Source: Stenopsyche tienmushanensis
Taxonomy: Eukaryota > Arthropoda > Insecta > Trichoptera > Stenopsychidae
Assembly (NCBI GenBank): GCA_008973525.1
Contig: WACJ01000461.1
Coordinates: forward strand, 37,719-101,718
Reading direction: 5' to 3'
Length of the DNA: 64,000 nt
Below, piece by piece: positions 44,151-56,417 of the stretch. Made by a program: the position numbers and the translations under genes. The notes under the pieces were generated by a model. The model did not search any database and was not told where the DNA came from. It was given only the letters and a program-made list of their open reading frames with translations. Each line of letters starts with the position of its first letter. The first letter of the stretch is position 1.

Positions 44151-44279
44151 TTTAAAAAAAATCTATACACAATTAAAGAAAAAAAATAAAAGTCACGAGT
44201 CCCGGGAAGTCCCGTGACTATGAAATTATCGCGTCTCGTGTCCCGGGACTTTGAAAAAGCCGAGACTTCAGAATCCCTA

Positions 44280-45125
44280 CTGCTGAAAAAACAGCGAATA
44301 TTTAACAATGCAATATATTTCAACGATTCTTTCCGTATGAACTGACCTCACATAATACGACGTTGAAATGATCATATAGGGCGTATCTGTATTTAATTTT
44401 TCTAAAGACCTATATCATTATATATCCATAATCATGGGATCAATCTCGATGATTAAAGGGTCGAGCAGTGATATCACAGGGTTTATAAATACAAGATCAC
44501 GATGCTCCAACCTCTCACAGTGATTAATCACCACGATAAAGACTTATGTATCAAAGTGTTATCACAATGTATTGCCCTGTGTGTCGAGTGTAAATACAAA
44601 CCACATACATGTACATAAGTGGTTAATAATAACAGTGTAGAAGAGTACAGCATTTTAACGACCAGGTCTTATAGTGGAGCTCTGTAAAAATCTCGTTGGA
44701 CAACTTATCATGGCGTGGGTGATGTTGACGCCGAAGCGCTGTATTAATTAATATTTTTTCCAGTTTGTTAGTAGAAGATATCGAAAATAGTTCAATATAA
44801 ACAATGTCGATGATGCATTCGATTAGGATTTTCGTTATAAATAATAGTAGGTCAGATTTCCGGGCCCATGCGTGGAAGTACTTGGACGCGTTCGGAACAT
44901 AATCTGGTTATACTGATAAATTAAAATCAAAACAAGTTTAATGAGAGCTTTCACTGGCTAAAGGAGCTTATTGATGATTTCAATATCAAAGCCTAAAAAT
45001 TATTATAATCTATTGTATGGAACTACATATACAGGTTGTTTTGCACATGGACCGATAATTTTTTTGAGGGTTGGGGAGTGTTTTGTTAAGTTTATTTTCC
45101 ATCCGATGGTGCAAAATACTATAGT
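44280..45125. other. no recognisable feature
   Basis: No supported frame or repeat. Confidence 0.45.
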
Positions 45126-45127
45126 AC

Positions 45128-45531
45128 TAAAATTCCTTTCTGCTGAGACACGGACTAAAATTTGCAAAATTCCCGATTCCCTGACAAATTATTTATTTCT
45201 GTCACCGCCGATAAATACTGATATACTATAATAATTAGATGTGATTCGTAATTATATTACGGAGGAATACAAAAATTCTGAACCCTGTATCTATTATATT
45301 TCATATCGATATTCCCATTATTAGAATCGAAGTGTAGTAAATACATCACCGGTAGCTCGACAATTAGTAGTTACGCCAATGTTTTCAAGCATCCAGATTT
45401 CGGCGGAAATGTCTCGATTTAGTAGCCTTAATCGTGCTGGTGTGGTATACGATTTTTGTTGGAAAAAAATTTAAATACTGAGTTTTTCGGGAGCACCTAA
45501 AACTGTCTGGGGTCCCGGGATTGAACTCCCT
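45128..45531 (-). mobile_element. hAT-A copy, right two-thirds
   Basis: From AAATTCCTTTCTGCTGAGAC through the 'CATATCGATATTCCCATTAT' and 'AAATACATCACCGGTAGC' blocks to GCACCTAAAACTGTCTGGGG and terminus GGGATTGAACTCCCTA. The left end is absent. Confidence 0.7.
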
Positions 45532-46130
45532 ATCTAAGAATGAGTTGTAATTAAGTAATTTATTAGGCGGCAGTAATTTAATCGATAATTTGAACTCAGA
45601 CTTTATAGCAAGAATTCAGTGTACAGCCAATATCATTGCCTTTATGTCAAGCAGAAAAGCAGAATACCCAACATTCAATGTATCTTAATTATAGCATCAT
45701 AAGAAGTCGTTTATGATACCTTGTCTTACATTTTATAACAAAACAACCATTCTTATCTAATCTAGGCATTTCCTTCATCAACAGCATCATATTTTACTCT
45801 TTCTGTAACATGCTTGCAACATACGTTTGTCATTTTGTGATAATATGTCAACGACAACTTGACAAATGGCATTCGGTTCAAATTAACAACATGTGGGTGA
45901 TGCTTTGCTAAGCACTCAAATGTTGCGTGTGTTAAAAAAAATCGACGGTTAGTTGTAAGGTAATAAAAATCGATATTAATAATAGTTATTTAATCCCACT
46001 CTTTTCTTTGTAGAGACAGTATGGTATTTAAATACACAGGAAACAATAATTTGATTGGCAAGTCATTAATAATGGTAGGGTTTGATTTGAACAAAATGTA
46101 TAGGCTTGTATATTGTGTTTTTTGGATGTT
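45532..46130. other. no recognisable feature
   Basis: No supported frame or repeat. Confidence 0.45.
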
Positions 46131-46380
46131 ATGCTTAACACGCTCGTCGCCAACCGTGAATCGGTGATGTTTCTCACGGGGCCCAAATATGTACAATAGT
46201 CGGAGCGTAAACAGAAGGAATAGCGATGCGATATTATAACGCATACACGGACGGCATGTGTCGCATCTTCTCTCAGATGTTGTTTTATCTTAATCGATAA
46301 ACTTGATTCTATCATTAGTAAAAATTAACAAAAACATAGTGAAGATAAGCAATTGGGAACAGGCAAGGGTAGGAATGGAA
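46131..46380 (+). repeat. Rep2 copy
   Basis: Shares 'GTAAACAGAAGGAATAGCGA', 'TCGCATCTTCTCTCAGATG' and 'GTGAAGATAAGCAA' with 36.6 kb. Confidence 0.6.
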
Positions 46381-46392
46381 GACGAAAGAAAA

Positions 46393-46912
46393 GAAAAAAA
46401 ATATCTAACAGAAATCGCACACCTCGCCAATATGATGAAGGCTACTAAATCGAGGCATTCCCGGCGAAATCTTGACGCTTGGAAACAGTGTCGTAACTAC
46501 TCATTATCGAGCTTTGGCGACGCCTATGTTTTTCAAATTGTTATATTTACCTTTCCCTACCGGTGATGTATTTACTACACCTCGACTCTAATAATGGGTA
46601 TATCGATATGAAATATAATAGATACGGGCTTCAGAATTTTTGTATTCCTCCATAATATAATTACGAATCATATCAAAGTATTAAAGTATATAAGTATTCA
46701 TCTGCAGCGACGGAAATAAATAATTTGTCGGGAAATCCGTGTCTCAGCAGATAGGAATTTTATCAGTCACATTGATGGTGTTATACAAAAATAGGTCTTC
46801 AACTCGAACTGGCATTTAAATATATGATGACGATATCTCCAACGAATGTGGAGGCTGAGTGTGCATTTTCAGCAGCTTCCAAAATCAGATCCAGACTAAA
46901 TGACGATAATAC
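46393..46912 (+). mobile_element. hAT-A copy with transposase end
   Basis: Runs from TATCTAACAGAAATCGCACA through ACTAAATCGAGGCATTCCCG to the transposase tail. Termini are missing. At 46810-46905 the plus strand reads LALKYMMTISPTNVEAECAF then SAASKIRSRLNDD, the hAT dimerisation motif with the usual Arg of EAERAF replaced by Cys. Confidence 0.7.
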
Positions 46913-47104
46913 ATAACATACATATTACTCGAAAGTATTTTTTTTTCTGGCATCTGATTCAAAAAACCTGGATAGGTAAAAAATCTTTGAGTTTATTAAA
47001 TGCACTCGGAGATGTCTTGTTTCCAAAATCCTCTGAATGCTAAGCAACGATATAGTGCCTATTGTGAAACTAACGAGGATTGCAAACAACGATCGCTATG
47101 GATC
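46913..47104. other. no recognisable feature
   Basis: Short gap between repeats. Part of a 107-codon frame (47000-47323) that is mostly LTR-like repeat. Confidence 0.4.
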
Positions 47105-47391
47105 TGTAGCGTGGGCGATTTAGTATCCCTACGCAATAGCAACCATCTCATCATCAGAGAGGTCTGGCTGCTGGAGGGACAACCTCCCGCAGCCAAGGCC
47201 AACCGACGACTCTCCCGACTCCCGCTTCACCCAGCCGGTAACGATGCACGCGCAAGAAGCGATCGGTCGCTAAGCAGGTGCAATGTCTCCGCAGGGCCAC
47301 AAGAGATGGCGCTCTTAAAATAGCACATTGCACCTGAAAAGAAATGGAAGATGCCGCTACTATGCGGGGATGATAAATCGCCCACGCTACA
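47105..47391. mobile_element. LTR-like repeat in fold-back form
   Basis: Both ends are TGTAGCGTGGGCGATTTA in opposite orientation and can pair over about 40 bp. The body between them is LTR-like sequence in minus orientation only. So a minus copy has acquired an extra inverted start segment at its other end. Flanks show no clear duplication. Confidence 0.65.
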
Positions 47392-47952
47392 TAATCAAAG
47401 GATTAAATGAGTCAAATGAAGATATTTGGATTTTAAGATTTATTTGATTTGACGTAATTGATACGCTATGTTAAAATGTTCGCCGATTAAATAACCACTT
47501 AATCTGTAACCATTATTAAAAGTAGCACGTAAATTGATTGTCCAGTGTGAAAAGCATGAGGTTAGGTCGTAAAAGATATTTTTATTACTTTTACGACTTC
47601 ATCAATTGATATTCTATTGATACTGGTTGTTCTTATCCAGAATTAGTTCTTGTAGACAATATTTTTTCCATCAAATTCCTCCTAGTTGAGTTATTGGCTT
47701 TGGGTGCTATCGAAGCGAATTATGTCCGATATGTTTACCCCAATCAGGTTACATTATAATTTCTGAAAGTGCAATGGAGCTAAAAAAAATAGCACGCGAA
47801 AGCAATAAAAATACTAGTTTTGCATTAAAATGTCGAAGGAAAAATATATTTTTATTATATCATGATAAATTTAAATTTTAAATAGAACATTGTGTAAAAT
47901 TTTAAATTAATCAGGTTATTTGCCGCTATGAACAGTTGAAACATGTGCATGG
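47392..47952. other. no recognisable feature
   Basis: No supported frame or repeat. Confidence 0.45.
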
Positions 47953-48456
47953 GTTATTATTAGGGAATTCAATTCCCGGGATTAGTAACCGCAATCTCGA
48001 AAAATTCGGGATTAAATTTTTTATCTAAAAGAAATCGTACACCTCGTGATGAAGGCTACTAAGTTGAGACATTCCCGCCGAAATCTGGACGCTTGGAAAT
48101 AGTGGCATATATGTTTTTCAAATTTTTATATTAATCTTTCCCTACCGGTGATGTATTTACTACACCTCGACTCTAATAATGGGAATATCGATATGAAATA
48201 TAATGGATACAGGGTTCAGAAATTTTGTATTCCTCCGTAATATAATTAAGAATCACATCAAAGTATCATAGTATACAAGTATTCATCTGCAGCGATGGAA
48301 ATAAATAATTTGTCGGGAAATCCGTGTCTCAGCAGATAGGAATTTTATCAGTCACATTGATTATTTTTATATCAAACAAATGGACTTATTATTATTCCCC
48401 AATCCCGAAATCCCGGGCCTGAATTTTGGCTCGGGATTGGATTCCCTAGTTATTAC
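47953..48456 (+). mobile_element. hAT-A copy, 488 bp, with 8-bp target duplication
   Basis: The element proper is 47961-48448: TAGGGAATTCAATTCCCGGG at one end and GGGATTGGATTCCCTA at the other. The flanking octamers GTTATTAT and GTTATTAC differ at one base. This is the best evidence here that the hAT-A family is hAT. It is a short internally deleted derivative without coding sequence. Confidence 0.85.
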
Positions 48457-49720
48457 GAATTATATATAGCCATCATATGGAAGTCAACTGATATTTTTTT
48501 GGCAGATGTCATCGAAATTATCAAGATCTCAAAGCTCTGCATAAAAATAATAGATTTTAAAAATGCAAACTCCCATTAGGTGCTCCAAAGAATTGCCCAA
48601 TTAAGGATAACGAGCGCATGAAGTACCTTCATTTTGCCCCAACTAAAATGCAAACATGCCCAAGCGCACCCCTAAATAAAGCACTATTTAATTCTGGTTT
48701 AGGATAAATGTTCCAGAAAGGCAAAAGCATATTTAGCATGTAAAGCGAGCATAAATGTGTCGTAATAGGGGGTTAACCCAATTAACACCGGGTTGATATA
48801 ACCCAGTTTAATTGAAGACGAGCTCGGGTCGATGATCAAAATGGAGCATGGACCAGTGCAATGAGGCTTACAAATTAATTCTGGCAGCTAGAAAACAAAA
48901 CACCCACAGCCACAACACAAAAATAGATTCTTCGGGATCGTCAATTTTTTGAAATCGATTTACTATCATATTATTTCGGGCGAAATAAACATAAAACCGT
49001 AAATAATTCGGCATCGATGGATGGAGGCAGCGAAGTTCACATAAAATTATATGAGCGTTTTCGCGAAGACCGATTTGCTGCTATTTAAGTATTTCCTATT
49101 AATATATTAAATTATCATCTGTATTTGTTTGGTTTCATTCGGCCATAACAACTAATTAATTTTACAATAGGGACTCGTTTTTCAGCATGTGGCGGCTTTT
49201 GGCAGACGTTCCCAACGGCCTAATTAAGATAGGGACTTGAAAGTCATATCCCAAAAGGCAACAGGTATGTTAATAAAAGTATTTCTGTTCAAATCTGGAC
49301 ATGACGCTCCAAAATGGCAATATTCTTGATCAATTCTATGCCGATCATGTCTGTTAATTATGATAAAAAAATCTAAATATACCGTTGTTTTCTATGCTTC
49401 TAGTCTATATTAAAATTATGTACAGTGATTGGAACAACCTAAATATTTAATAAACCGCGCTTTTTATGTCATTGATATGAGCAGATTAGACCTGTAAAAT
49501 ATGGAATTTATCAATCGAATTTTGATAATCAATAAGCTGGTCTGACCAGACCACTATGGTTTGGCAATGAGTTTTTAACTCGTTCGTCGCTGCGTCCACC
49601 AGATATGCCCACTGAGGCCCCCACGTGTCATTTTGGTGGACACTACCTCCGCTTAAATACGATTAGCATCAAATTAAAATAACTAAAATATATCATACAT
49701 AAAATTATGTTTGAAATAAA
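48457..49720. other. no recognisable feature
   Basis: About 1.3 kb without a frame or known repeat. A short symmetric stretch GGGTTAACCCAATTAACACC lies near 48771. Confidence 0.45.
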
Positions 49721-49725
49721 ATATA

Positions 49726-50229
49726 CACAAACCTTTTTTTTGTGCGTAGATGCGTTCCCCGATAAATCGCATAAAGAAAAATCGCACAAAAAAGCTATGA
49801 CTTACACAGAAAAAGTAAAGATGTGTTCTATGGATTTTAAAAACCCCATAACTTTGAAACAGCTATACAAAATATATCCGAAATTGCACAAAAAAAGTGA
49901 ATAAAAAATAAAGTAAACAATAAGGCATTTAAAAAAATTCAGTTAAGTCATTTTTTGGCCTTATTATGTCACAGTTGAAAAATAAATTTTGAATTAAATC
50001 TTATAGGAATAATAATAGGGTTATATAGAAAATATTCGTACCCAGTTTGGATTAAATTATTTAATTAAAACTTGAGATATGATGTCAACCGTGTTGAAAA
50101 AAAATAGTTTCGACAAAAACGCGTTAAAATATTTCATTATGGTAGGAGTCCGTAAGTAGTTGAATTCTTAAAAAAACCGCATAACTTCGAAATCGCACAA
50201 AAAAAGTCGCACAAAAAGAAGTTCGAGGG
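49726..50229 (+). mobile_element. pogo-A element, 504 bp
   Basis: TA-CACAAACCTTTTTTTTGTGC at the left, AGAAGTTCGAGGG-TA at the right, with boxes AAACCGCATAACTTCGAAAT and GTCGCACAAAAAG. No transposase. Confidence 0.7.
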
Positions 50230-50424
50230 TATTATATTGTATAGCATGATATTCAATAAAACAATTCAAGCACACAATTAGAACAATATGTTGAAACCCT
50301 TTTTTTTTAAATTTTTTTTTGCTTCCTGGCGATCTATAATTTGTCTCATATTTTTATAACAAAGAGTACAATTCCTGAACCGTGAAATGCTTTTATTCGC
50401 TTTCTTCGTTTCTAATTAAAGTTA

Positions 50425-50578
50425 ATAGAGAGTCTGGCTGCAGAAGGGACAACATCCCGCAGCCAAGGCCAACCGACGACTCTCCCGACTCCCGCCTCCT
50501 GCGCGTCACTACCCAATCAGCAACGGTGCACGCGCAAGTAGCGATCGGTCGGTATTCAGATGCAATGTCAACAAAAAA
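50425..50578 (-). repeat. LTR-like repeat fragment
   Basis: Contains 'GAGAGTCTGGCTGCAGAAGG', 'CGACTCTCCCGACTCCCGCC' and GCAACGGTGCACGCGCAAGT in minus orientation. Ends are missing. Confidence 0.5.
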
Positions 50579-51338
50579 TAAACTTTTCATTTTATTCGCG
50601 TTTAAACTTCGATTTAACTTTAAGCGCGTTTTTTTCGAAACTACTTCTTTCAAGTTCACGGAAGTGATCCCACACGCCCTAGATGAGTATTCTTTATGAA
50701 ATTTCGATAGACACGTCCACAATAAACGTTTTCATCGTTTAGGCTACAATTATCCAAAAATATTTAAGATTTATTATTTAAAAAAACGAAAAACTACAAA
50801 CAATGTTGGTAAAAATACGCATTTTTCTTCAATCGCTCACCATTTTTTTGTTTTGCAATATTTCTTCTTAATTGTAGTCCAAGCTATACACAATATCATT
50901 TAAAGTAAAAATATGTTTAAATTTTTGACTACAAATTATTTGTATAGGACTTAAGACTTCCACGGTGAAGAATGTCATCACACGCGCACCCAAATGCATG
51001 GTTCCCGCCACTCCCATTATCATACTTTGTCAAAATTTAAAAAATATTGTTATTCAGTAAAGATCTCCTAGTCAACACACTAAATATCAATATTCCATAT
51101 TTAATACTTCATAATAAAATGTTAAAAAATCACATTTAGGCCCAACATGGTAGAAATGTCTTTTAAGTATTTATGTATTAATGTAAAACAATTTTAATAA
51201 AGGATTATTATTAACCCCTAAAGGAGTACTATCCCAGATCTTGGGATCCCCCCTCCACTATTCAAAAATAGCATTTTTATACACTGAGCTCGAAGACAGA
51301 CAGAGACAGAGAGAGAACGTAGCGCAATTTGGGAGACA
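50579..51338. other. no recognisable feature
   Basis: No supported frame or repeat. Confidence 0.45.
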
Positions 51339-51344
51339 GGGATG

Positions 51345-51575
51345 GAGGGATGTTATTTGTTTACGCAAATAAATGACCGAATATTGTGTGCTATCGACAG
51401 TGTTTATTTATTTAATTGCTTCCTGTTCGTCGCCACTTGTTGAATGAGTCTTTGTCCGATAATAATTTCCTTTTAAAGCAGGAGCAAATGAATCGATTTC
51501 TTATGTATTATTTATGTAAAGAAATGACGTGATCTTGTATGTTATCAACAGTGTTTATTTACAATTGACTCTGTC
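51345..51575 (+). repeat. Rep4, two copies in tandem order
   Basis: 'AAATGACCGAATATTGTGTG' with 'CTATCGACAGTGTTTATTTA' (about 51370-51413) is echoed by AAATGACGTGATCTTGTATG with 'TTATCAACAGTGTTTATTTA' (about 51521-51561). A third copy lies at 56.99 kb. Each is preceded or followed by AATGAATCGATTTC. Confidence 0.5.
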
Positions 51576-52385
51576 TCGAATTGAAAATTGTCTTACGCTG
51601 ATAGAAAGTAATCGGTGTAAAGCGATTATGGCATCAACGACTACTTCGATTTTAAATTTGCCCACTCCTCTAAAGGTTGATATTATACACCCGATTTTTA
51701 TTTGGAACAATCCTGATCGAATCCGGATAATCGAGGTCCGAATAATCCAGGCTCTGCGTGTTGCCGAAATCGATATGTTCCAGAAAATTCACCTCGACAG
51801 CAACAAATGAAAGCCGTATAACATACATTTCAATTCGACGGCACCTTTACAAAATATTTTGCTTATGAAATATCTGAATATTATATTTCGTATTTATTTC
51901 TTTCATATACGATTTCCCCTCTTTTTTGATAATAAAATTCATATACGCAGGAAAAAGCGAGTGGAAAGGGTTGTTTGCGTCAATCTATTATTCGTAAATT
52001 AATGCCAATTAACCCATGGCGTAAAATATTTTACAATCGACAGTGGAGCGATACCTGGAATGAGTAATGGCGAAATCGAGACCTTATGTAAATTCATTAT
52101 TCATATCGTTTGAAGAAGTTTTTGGGAAAATCCACTCAAAGAGGGGGAGGTTTATACAAAGAAACCAATCAGTTCGAGATTTCACAGCCGCAAAAAAATA
52201 ATTACGTGCAAAATAAACGATAAAATTTTTGGTGCGTTTGTAGGGTTTCGTTTTGATCAAAATTTAATTGTAAAAAACACGTAACTGAAAGGCTTGCTTT
52301 GGAAATGTGATCCTTTGAGAAATATTGGCGAATTGTACGACCTTTAAAATTTTCCTTATATATGTATATTATATGAAAACGAATG
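51576..52385. other. no gene; pogo-B-like scrap
   Basis: GAATCCGGATAATCGAGGTC at 51718-51737 is a degraded pogo-B terminus. Nothing else. Confidence 0.4.
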
Positions 52386-52389
52386 TCTA

Positions 52390-52835
52390 GCGGTTTATAA
52401 GCAAATTTGCTTACAGAGTATACATTCCTATATCATTCATTCGATTGCGATGAAACTTTAGTGAATTATTGAACATTTATCCAAGAAGGTTTTTCAATTA
52501 GCACAAGCGTTATTTGTGTGCGGAATTAATTTTGCGTGACGTTTAACGGGTGCATTGTGTTGTACACACAGGGTATGCGTGCATGCTTCTCACGTGGATA
52601 GCTGTACATTGACTGCTCACGCCCTTCTTATTTATTACCAGGCAGTACGCACACATAGAAAAATATTGTGTATCCAAAATTACTTGCGTGCGATGCTAAC
52701 AAAGAGCATCCCCAAGGCGCCGATAGTCATACCGCGTCCATGAGCTCGACAGTAGATTCGAAATATCGGCAAATGGTACATTTGAATGTTAATCGTATCT
52801 CTCAAATAATTAAACGCGATCTTATACCAGTTTTT
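52390..52835 (+). repeat. Rep1 copy
   Basis: CATTCCTATATCATTCATTC and GATTGCGATGAAACTTTAG, then CACACAGGGTATGCGTGCAT, 'AAGGCGCCGATAGTCATACC' and CTCTCAAATAATTAAACGC. It links the parts seen separately at 22.5 and 39.8 kb into one unit. Confidence 0.6.
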
Positions 52836-53078
52836 TAACGTGATTAATGAAATATAAAAGTACCCATACATGTGAGATTGTGACGCTTGCCAAGTAGTCG
52901 CTAGCATTACATAAAAAAAGGGGGAATCAAAGCTCTTTGATTATACAAATTAAATTCGTTTTTGTTGAGCTTTGATGAAAGATTTGTTTACGTCAAAGCG
53001 AATTTTTGTATAACCGAAGCCTTATATAATATTTTCTTGATCAAGAAAAAAATCTCAACAATTAAAAATTCCACCCCT
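52836..53078. other. no recognisable feature
   Basis: Short AT-rich gap. Confidence 0.4.
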
Positions 53079-53079
53079 A

Positions 53080-53219
53080 GGCGTCGCACAAGTTCGCCAA
53101 TTATTAGTTACGCCACGATTTAATAAATGTCAATCCCGAATTTTTCGAGATTACGTTTATTAAATCTCGGGCCTCATAAGCACCTAAAACTGTCCGGGAT
53201 CCCGGGATTGGATTCCCTA
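53080..53219 (-). repeat. hAT-A right-end fragment
   Basis: Ends GGGATTGGATTCCCTA; contains GCACCTAAAACTGTCCGGGA and the CCGAATTTTTCGAGATTACG block. Confidence 0.75.
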
Positions 53220-53680
53220 ATCGATACTATCGTACATTTTCTTATGCATTCATGCTTTCACAACTTTTAATAGATCCGATCTAAAATTTTGCGAGCAAAA
53301 AAACAATAACGTATTTATTTTATTTTACGTTTTACATTAAAAAAAATACCCCCCAAAAATAAAAAGAGATATTAGAAATTTCATAAAAATGAATTTGACT
53401 TGCATATTTTATTGCCAAAAGGTGACTTGTGTGTCCTAGCATATGTATGTATACTACATGCCATCCTACGGGATCATTTGATTGAGTGATTCTTGATTAG
53501 GGTTGCCACAACACATATTGATTATATTTTTTAGTTTTATTTTCTGCTAATATTATATACACGCCTTTCAAATTAATTGTTTATTTAGGGTTGTCTCAAT
53601 TTATATATACAATTATTATTTTTGATTTGTTTTTAGATAATTTGAAAAATATTTTTTGAACCAATACACTTTATTTACAT
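53220..53680. other. no recognisable feature
   Basis: Very AT-rich, with no frame. Confidence 0.45.
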
Positions 53681-53689
53681 TGTTTTAAA

Positions 53690-55245
53690 AATTCAATTGT
53701 GTGTGATAAATTTGAAAACATGGTTCTATACACAGTGGCACATTGCACTGTATACACACATATTTTGTATCTGTTCTTTTTTTTTGATAAGGAACAAACA
53801 ATACATCTTCTTCTTCTCAAATACGTTGATGAAGTTCCAGGTTTTTTCCCAATCGAAAAGGGTTTAGTACCAATAAAATGAGTATTGACTCCTAATTGTG
53901 ATGGTAGACTCGTGTATGTTATTTTCGCAGCTACCAGTATTTTGTTTTTCAAATAATTAACCTATCACTGATAGAGCAAATTTAGGTAATGACATCTGCT
54001 TTCCTGTTTTCAGCATATACAGTGCATATGCATTGAACATTATATGCATTAGGAGCTTCTTATACCATATCATGGTTTTTCTGATGCTTTTTACGGAGCT
54101 TATCATCATATCACTCCTATCTACACTTTCTATATTTTTACTAGAATCAATAGCTACAGTAGGCTTTAGTAAAGGCTCGCCAGTTTTGTAATTTGTTTTT
54201 CCAGTTTCTACAAATTCAGGAGTGTGAATTGTCGACAACATGTTAACATCCCTTTTGACTTTCCATGCTAGAGCCATAATAGTTTTTGTATGAAATGAAT
54301 ACGAATGCCCTTTCTTCATTTTTTTTGAATGCTGGCACAGTTCCGACTGAATTGGTTTTGCTTTCTTGCAATTTCTGGAATAGTTTTGGGGTCGCGAACC
54401 AGTTATCGACATATAATGTATGACTGGTGTCTAAATATATAATGAGAGACATTACGACTTTAGCTTCAACTCCCATATCAGAATTTTCACTAAATTCTGT
54501 GGTTGATCCTGTATGTATGATTATATCTAACACATACCCTGTTTTGCAGTCGCATATTACAAATAATTTTATACCAAAACGACTGACTTTTGACGGTATA
54601 TATTGTTTTAAAATCAGGCGTCTTTTAAATAATAATAGACTTTCATCGATGCAAATTTTGCTATAAGGATAATATGCACTTGCATTTTTTTTTAAATATG
54701 TTTAAAATGGGCTTTATTTTATGCAAATTTCTAAAACTGAACTAAATATGTTCTTTATTTTTGGAACAATGTAACATGCGAAGTAATAATTGAAATCTAT
54801 TTCGAGGCATAGTTTCTGAATATATTAGTGAATATAATAATGGATCAGTTGACCAGTGATGGTCTATTGAATTTCTTGAATTTAATGGGAATAACAAACA
54901 CAAGCGCAAAAAACATACATTTCATCCTTATTGGTATCAATCCACGATTTTAGGCGAGTATTCAAAAATGGTAATTTGGAAGTCACATAATGATATTGAC
55001 GGTTAGTCTCTGTAAGTATTATGTTTACCATTTCGTCGTCCACAAAATATTAAAAAAAAAACCCAATTCGCTTTCATTTTCATCACTGATATTTATTTTA
55101 ATACTTGACGAAGTGTCATCAAATGGATGGATTATAGGATTAAAATCTCGCTCTTCCCAAATAAAAACGCCTGCACCTGTTGGTTCTTGAGAGATTGTTA
55201 CATTATCCTCATCATCTAAAGAAAATATGTCCTCCCCCAAATGTA
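53690..55245 (-). pseudogene. piggyBac-like transposase pseudogene
   Basis: The whole family layout can be followed on the minus strand across several frame breaks. An acidic N-terminus (MGEDIFSLDDEDN) leads to WEERDFNPIIHPFDDTSSSI and ENESELGFFFNIL; then a broken stretch with MPRNRFQLLLRML (mprdRFxxIxxxLHF). The first catalytic Asp is in CIDESLLLFKRR near 54646, followed by PSKVSRFGIKLFVICDCKTG and YVLDIIIHTGS. The second Asp is in TLYVDNWFATPKLFQKL near 54409. The third is in SVDRSDMMISSVKSIRKT near 54120, then WYKKLLMHIMFNAYALY. A cysteine-rich tail RRRRCIVCSLSKKKNRYKIC closes it near 53750. Such enzymes cut and paste at TTAA. At least four frameshifts or stops. No matching inverted ends were found. 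Confidence 0.85.
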
Positions 55246-55457
55246 ATTCACTAAAACTTTAATTATCAGAGTATTCAATTTCATCCGAAAAAGTTTCGAA
55301 TTCCATTTTTATGGAATAATATTTTACACGACAAAAAATATCACTCAGTAGGCAGCCCTGATTACCTCTGTTAAATTCATTTAAACATGAAATGGAAATA
55401 CCGATTTTTTTAAAAAATGTGAAGGTATTTTTGGATTCATCAATGTGTGTTCTTAGC

Positions 55458-55502
55458 ATTAAAAAACCGCATAACTTCGAAATCGCACAAAAAGAGGTTT
55501 GA
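55458..55502 (+). repeat. pogo-A right-end fragment
   Basis: AAAAAACCGCATAACTTCGA and CAAAAAGAGGTTTGAGTG then TA. It sits about 215 bp upstream of the piggyBac N-terminus. Whether an element body lies to its left is unclear. Confidence 0.6.
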
Positions 55503-56417
55503 GTGTAATTAAGTTTCATATAAGAGCCGATACTCATACAGATTAAGAATATTTTTGACTTTTTTGTTTCAGGTAAGCGTGAATGAAAAAACTAACTTAT
55601 ATCTTTTTTGACATGCCATTTTGATGTTTTAAAAACGATATAATATATACATTTTTAATTACGATTTTATTTTTTAGTATTATATAAGAGTGCCGTAATA
55701 AATCCCAAAAATATTCATATCGTTATACAATGTATTTACTGTGATATAAATTGTAAAAAAGGCCTATTTTTTATAAATTCTTGAAAAACATTGTTGTGTA
55801 AGGTTTGATAATGTCAACATAATAAAAATGGGATTTCACGTATCTTTTTATTTTTTTACGTCAACATTTCCATGGACGAAATTGAAATACACGCTCCTTT
55901 TGAATTTACAAGAAAACATACAAATGTGTATCTTTGCTTTCGGCGATGTTCTTCGTATAAATTCGAAAACATTTCTAATATCATACAATCCTCTGGATAA
56001 TAATTTGTAAGAAAGCCCAGTTCATTAATGATGTCAACACTTACTGCGAAACGCATTAATTCAATGTTTTGCTCGGATGTAACTTAATGACATGCGTCCA
56101 TCGCTTCGTTTATTTAGTTGGCTTGATTTTTTTCATAAACAAACAATTGGCTGCAAAACAATGATGATTTTCGTTTCATTTTGGACAAGAAATGGTCGGT
56201 TGTCAAAACAAACAAAGAAGTTAAAATTTCGACCCGGTCAAATAGTCCGTCGGGCGCTTTTGAACCGGTTATTATTGTTAAAACCATATGTTTGCCCTTA
56301 AACATCCTGTGTTTTTTGTACCTATTCCTGATTACAATTTAAGAAACGTATATAATAACTATCTAAATTGTAACAAATATATATATATTATATACAGAAA
56401 ATGAGAGCAACGTTTAC
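55503..56417. other. no recognisable feature
   Basis: Several short opposed frames of 60-69 codons, none with a recognisable domain. Confidence 0.4.

Larger units (their letters stand above)
41245..44279. mobile_element. hAT-E element containing two other hATs
   Basis: Left end TAGGGATTCCGTGTCGAAAC and right end (inverted) TAGGGATTCTGAAGTCTCGG. Both are followed inwards by repeated GTCCCGGGACT blocks, so they look like two ends of one element. The 8-bp flanks (CAAACGCA, CTGCTGAA) do not match. The interior carries a BED-finger frame, a complete hAT-C and most of a hAT-D. Confidence 0.55.

Noticed and set aside
47000..47323. 107-codon plus-strand frame
   Set aside because: Its second half is LTR-like repeat read in a frame that is not open in other copies.
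55458..55512. TTAA next to the pogo-A end taken as a piggyBac target site
   Set aside because: Other copies of this end are followed by TA but not TTAA, so the TTAA here is coincidental.
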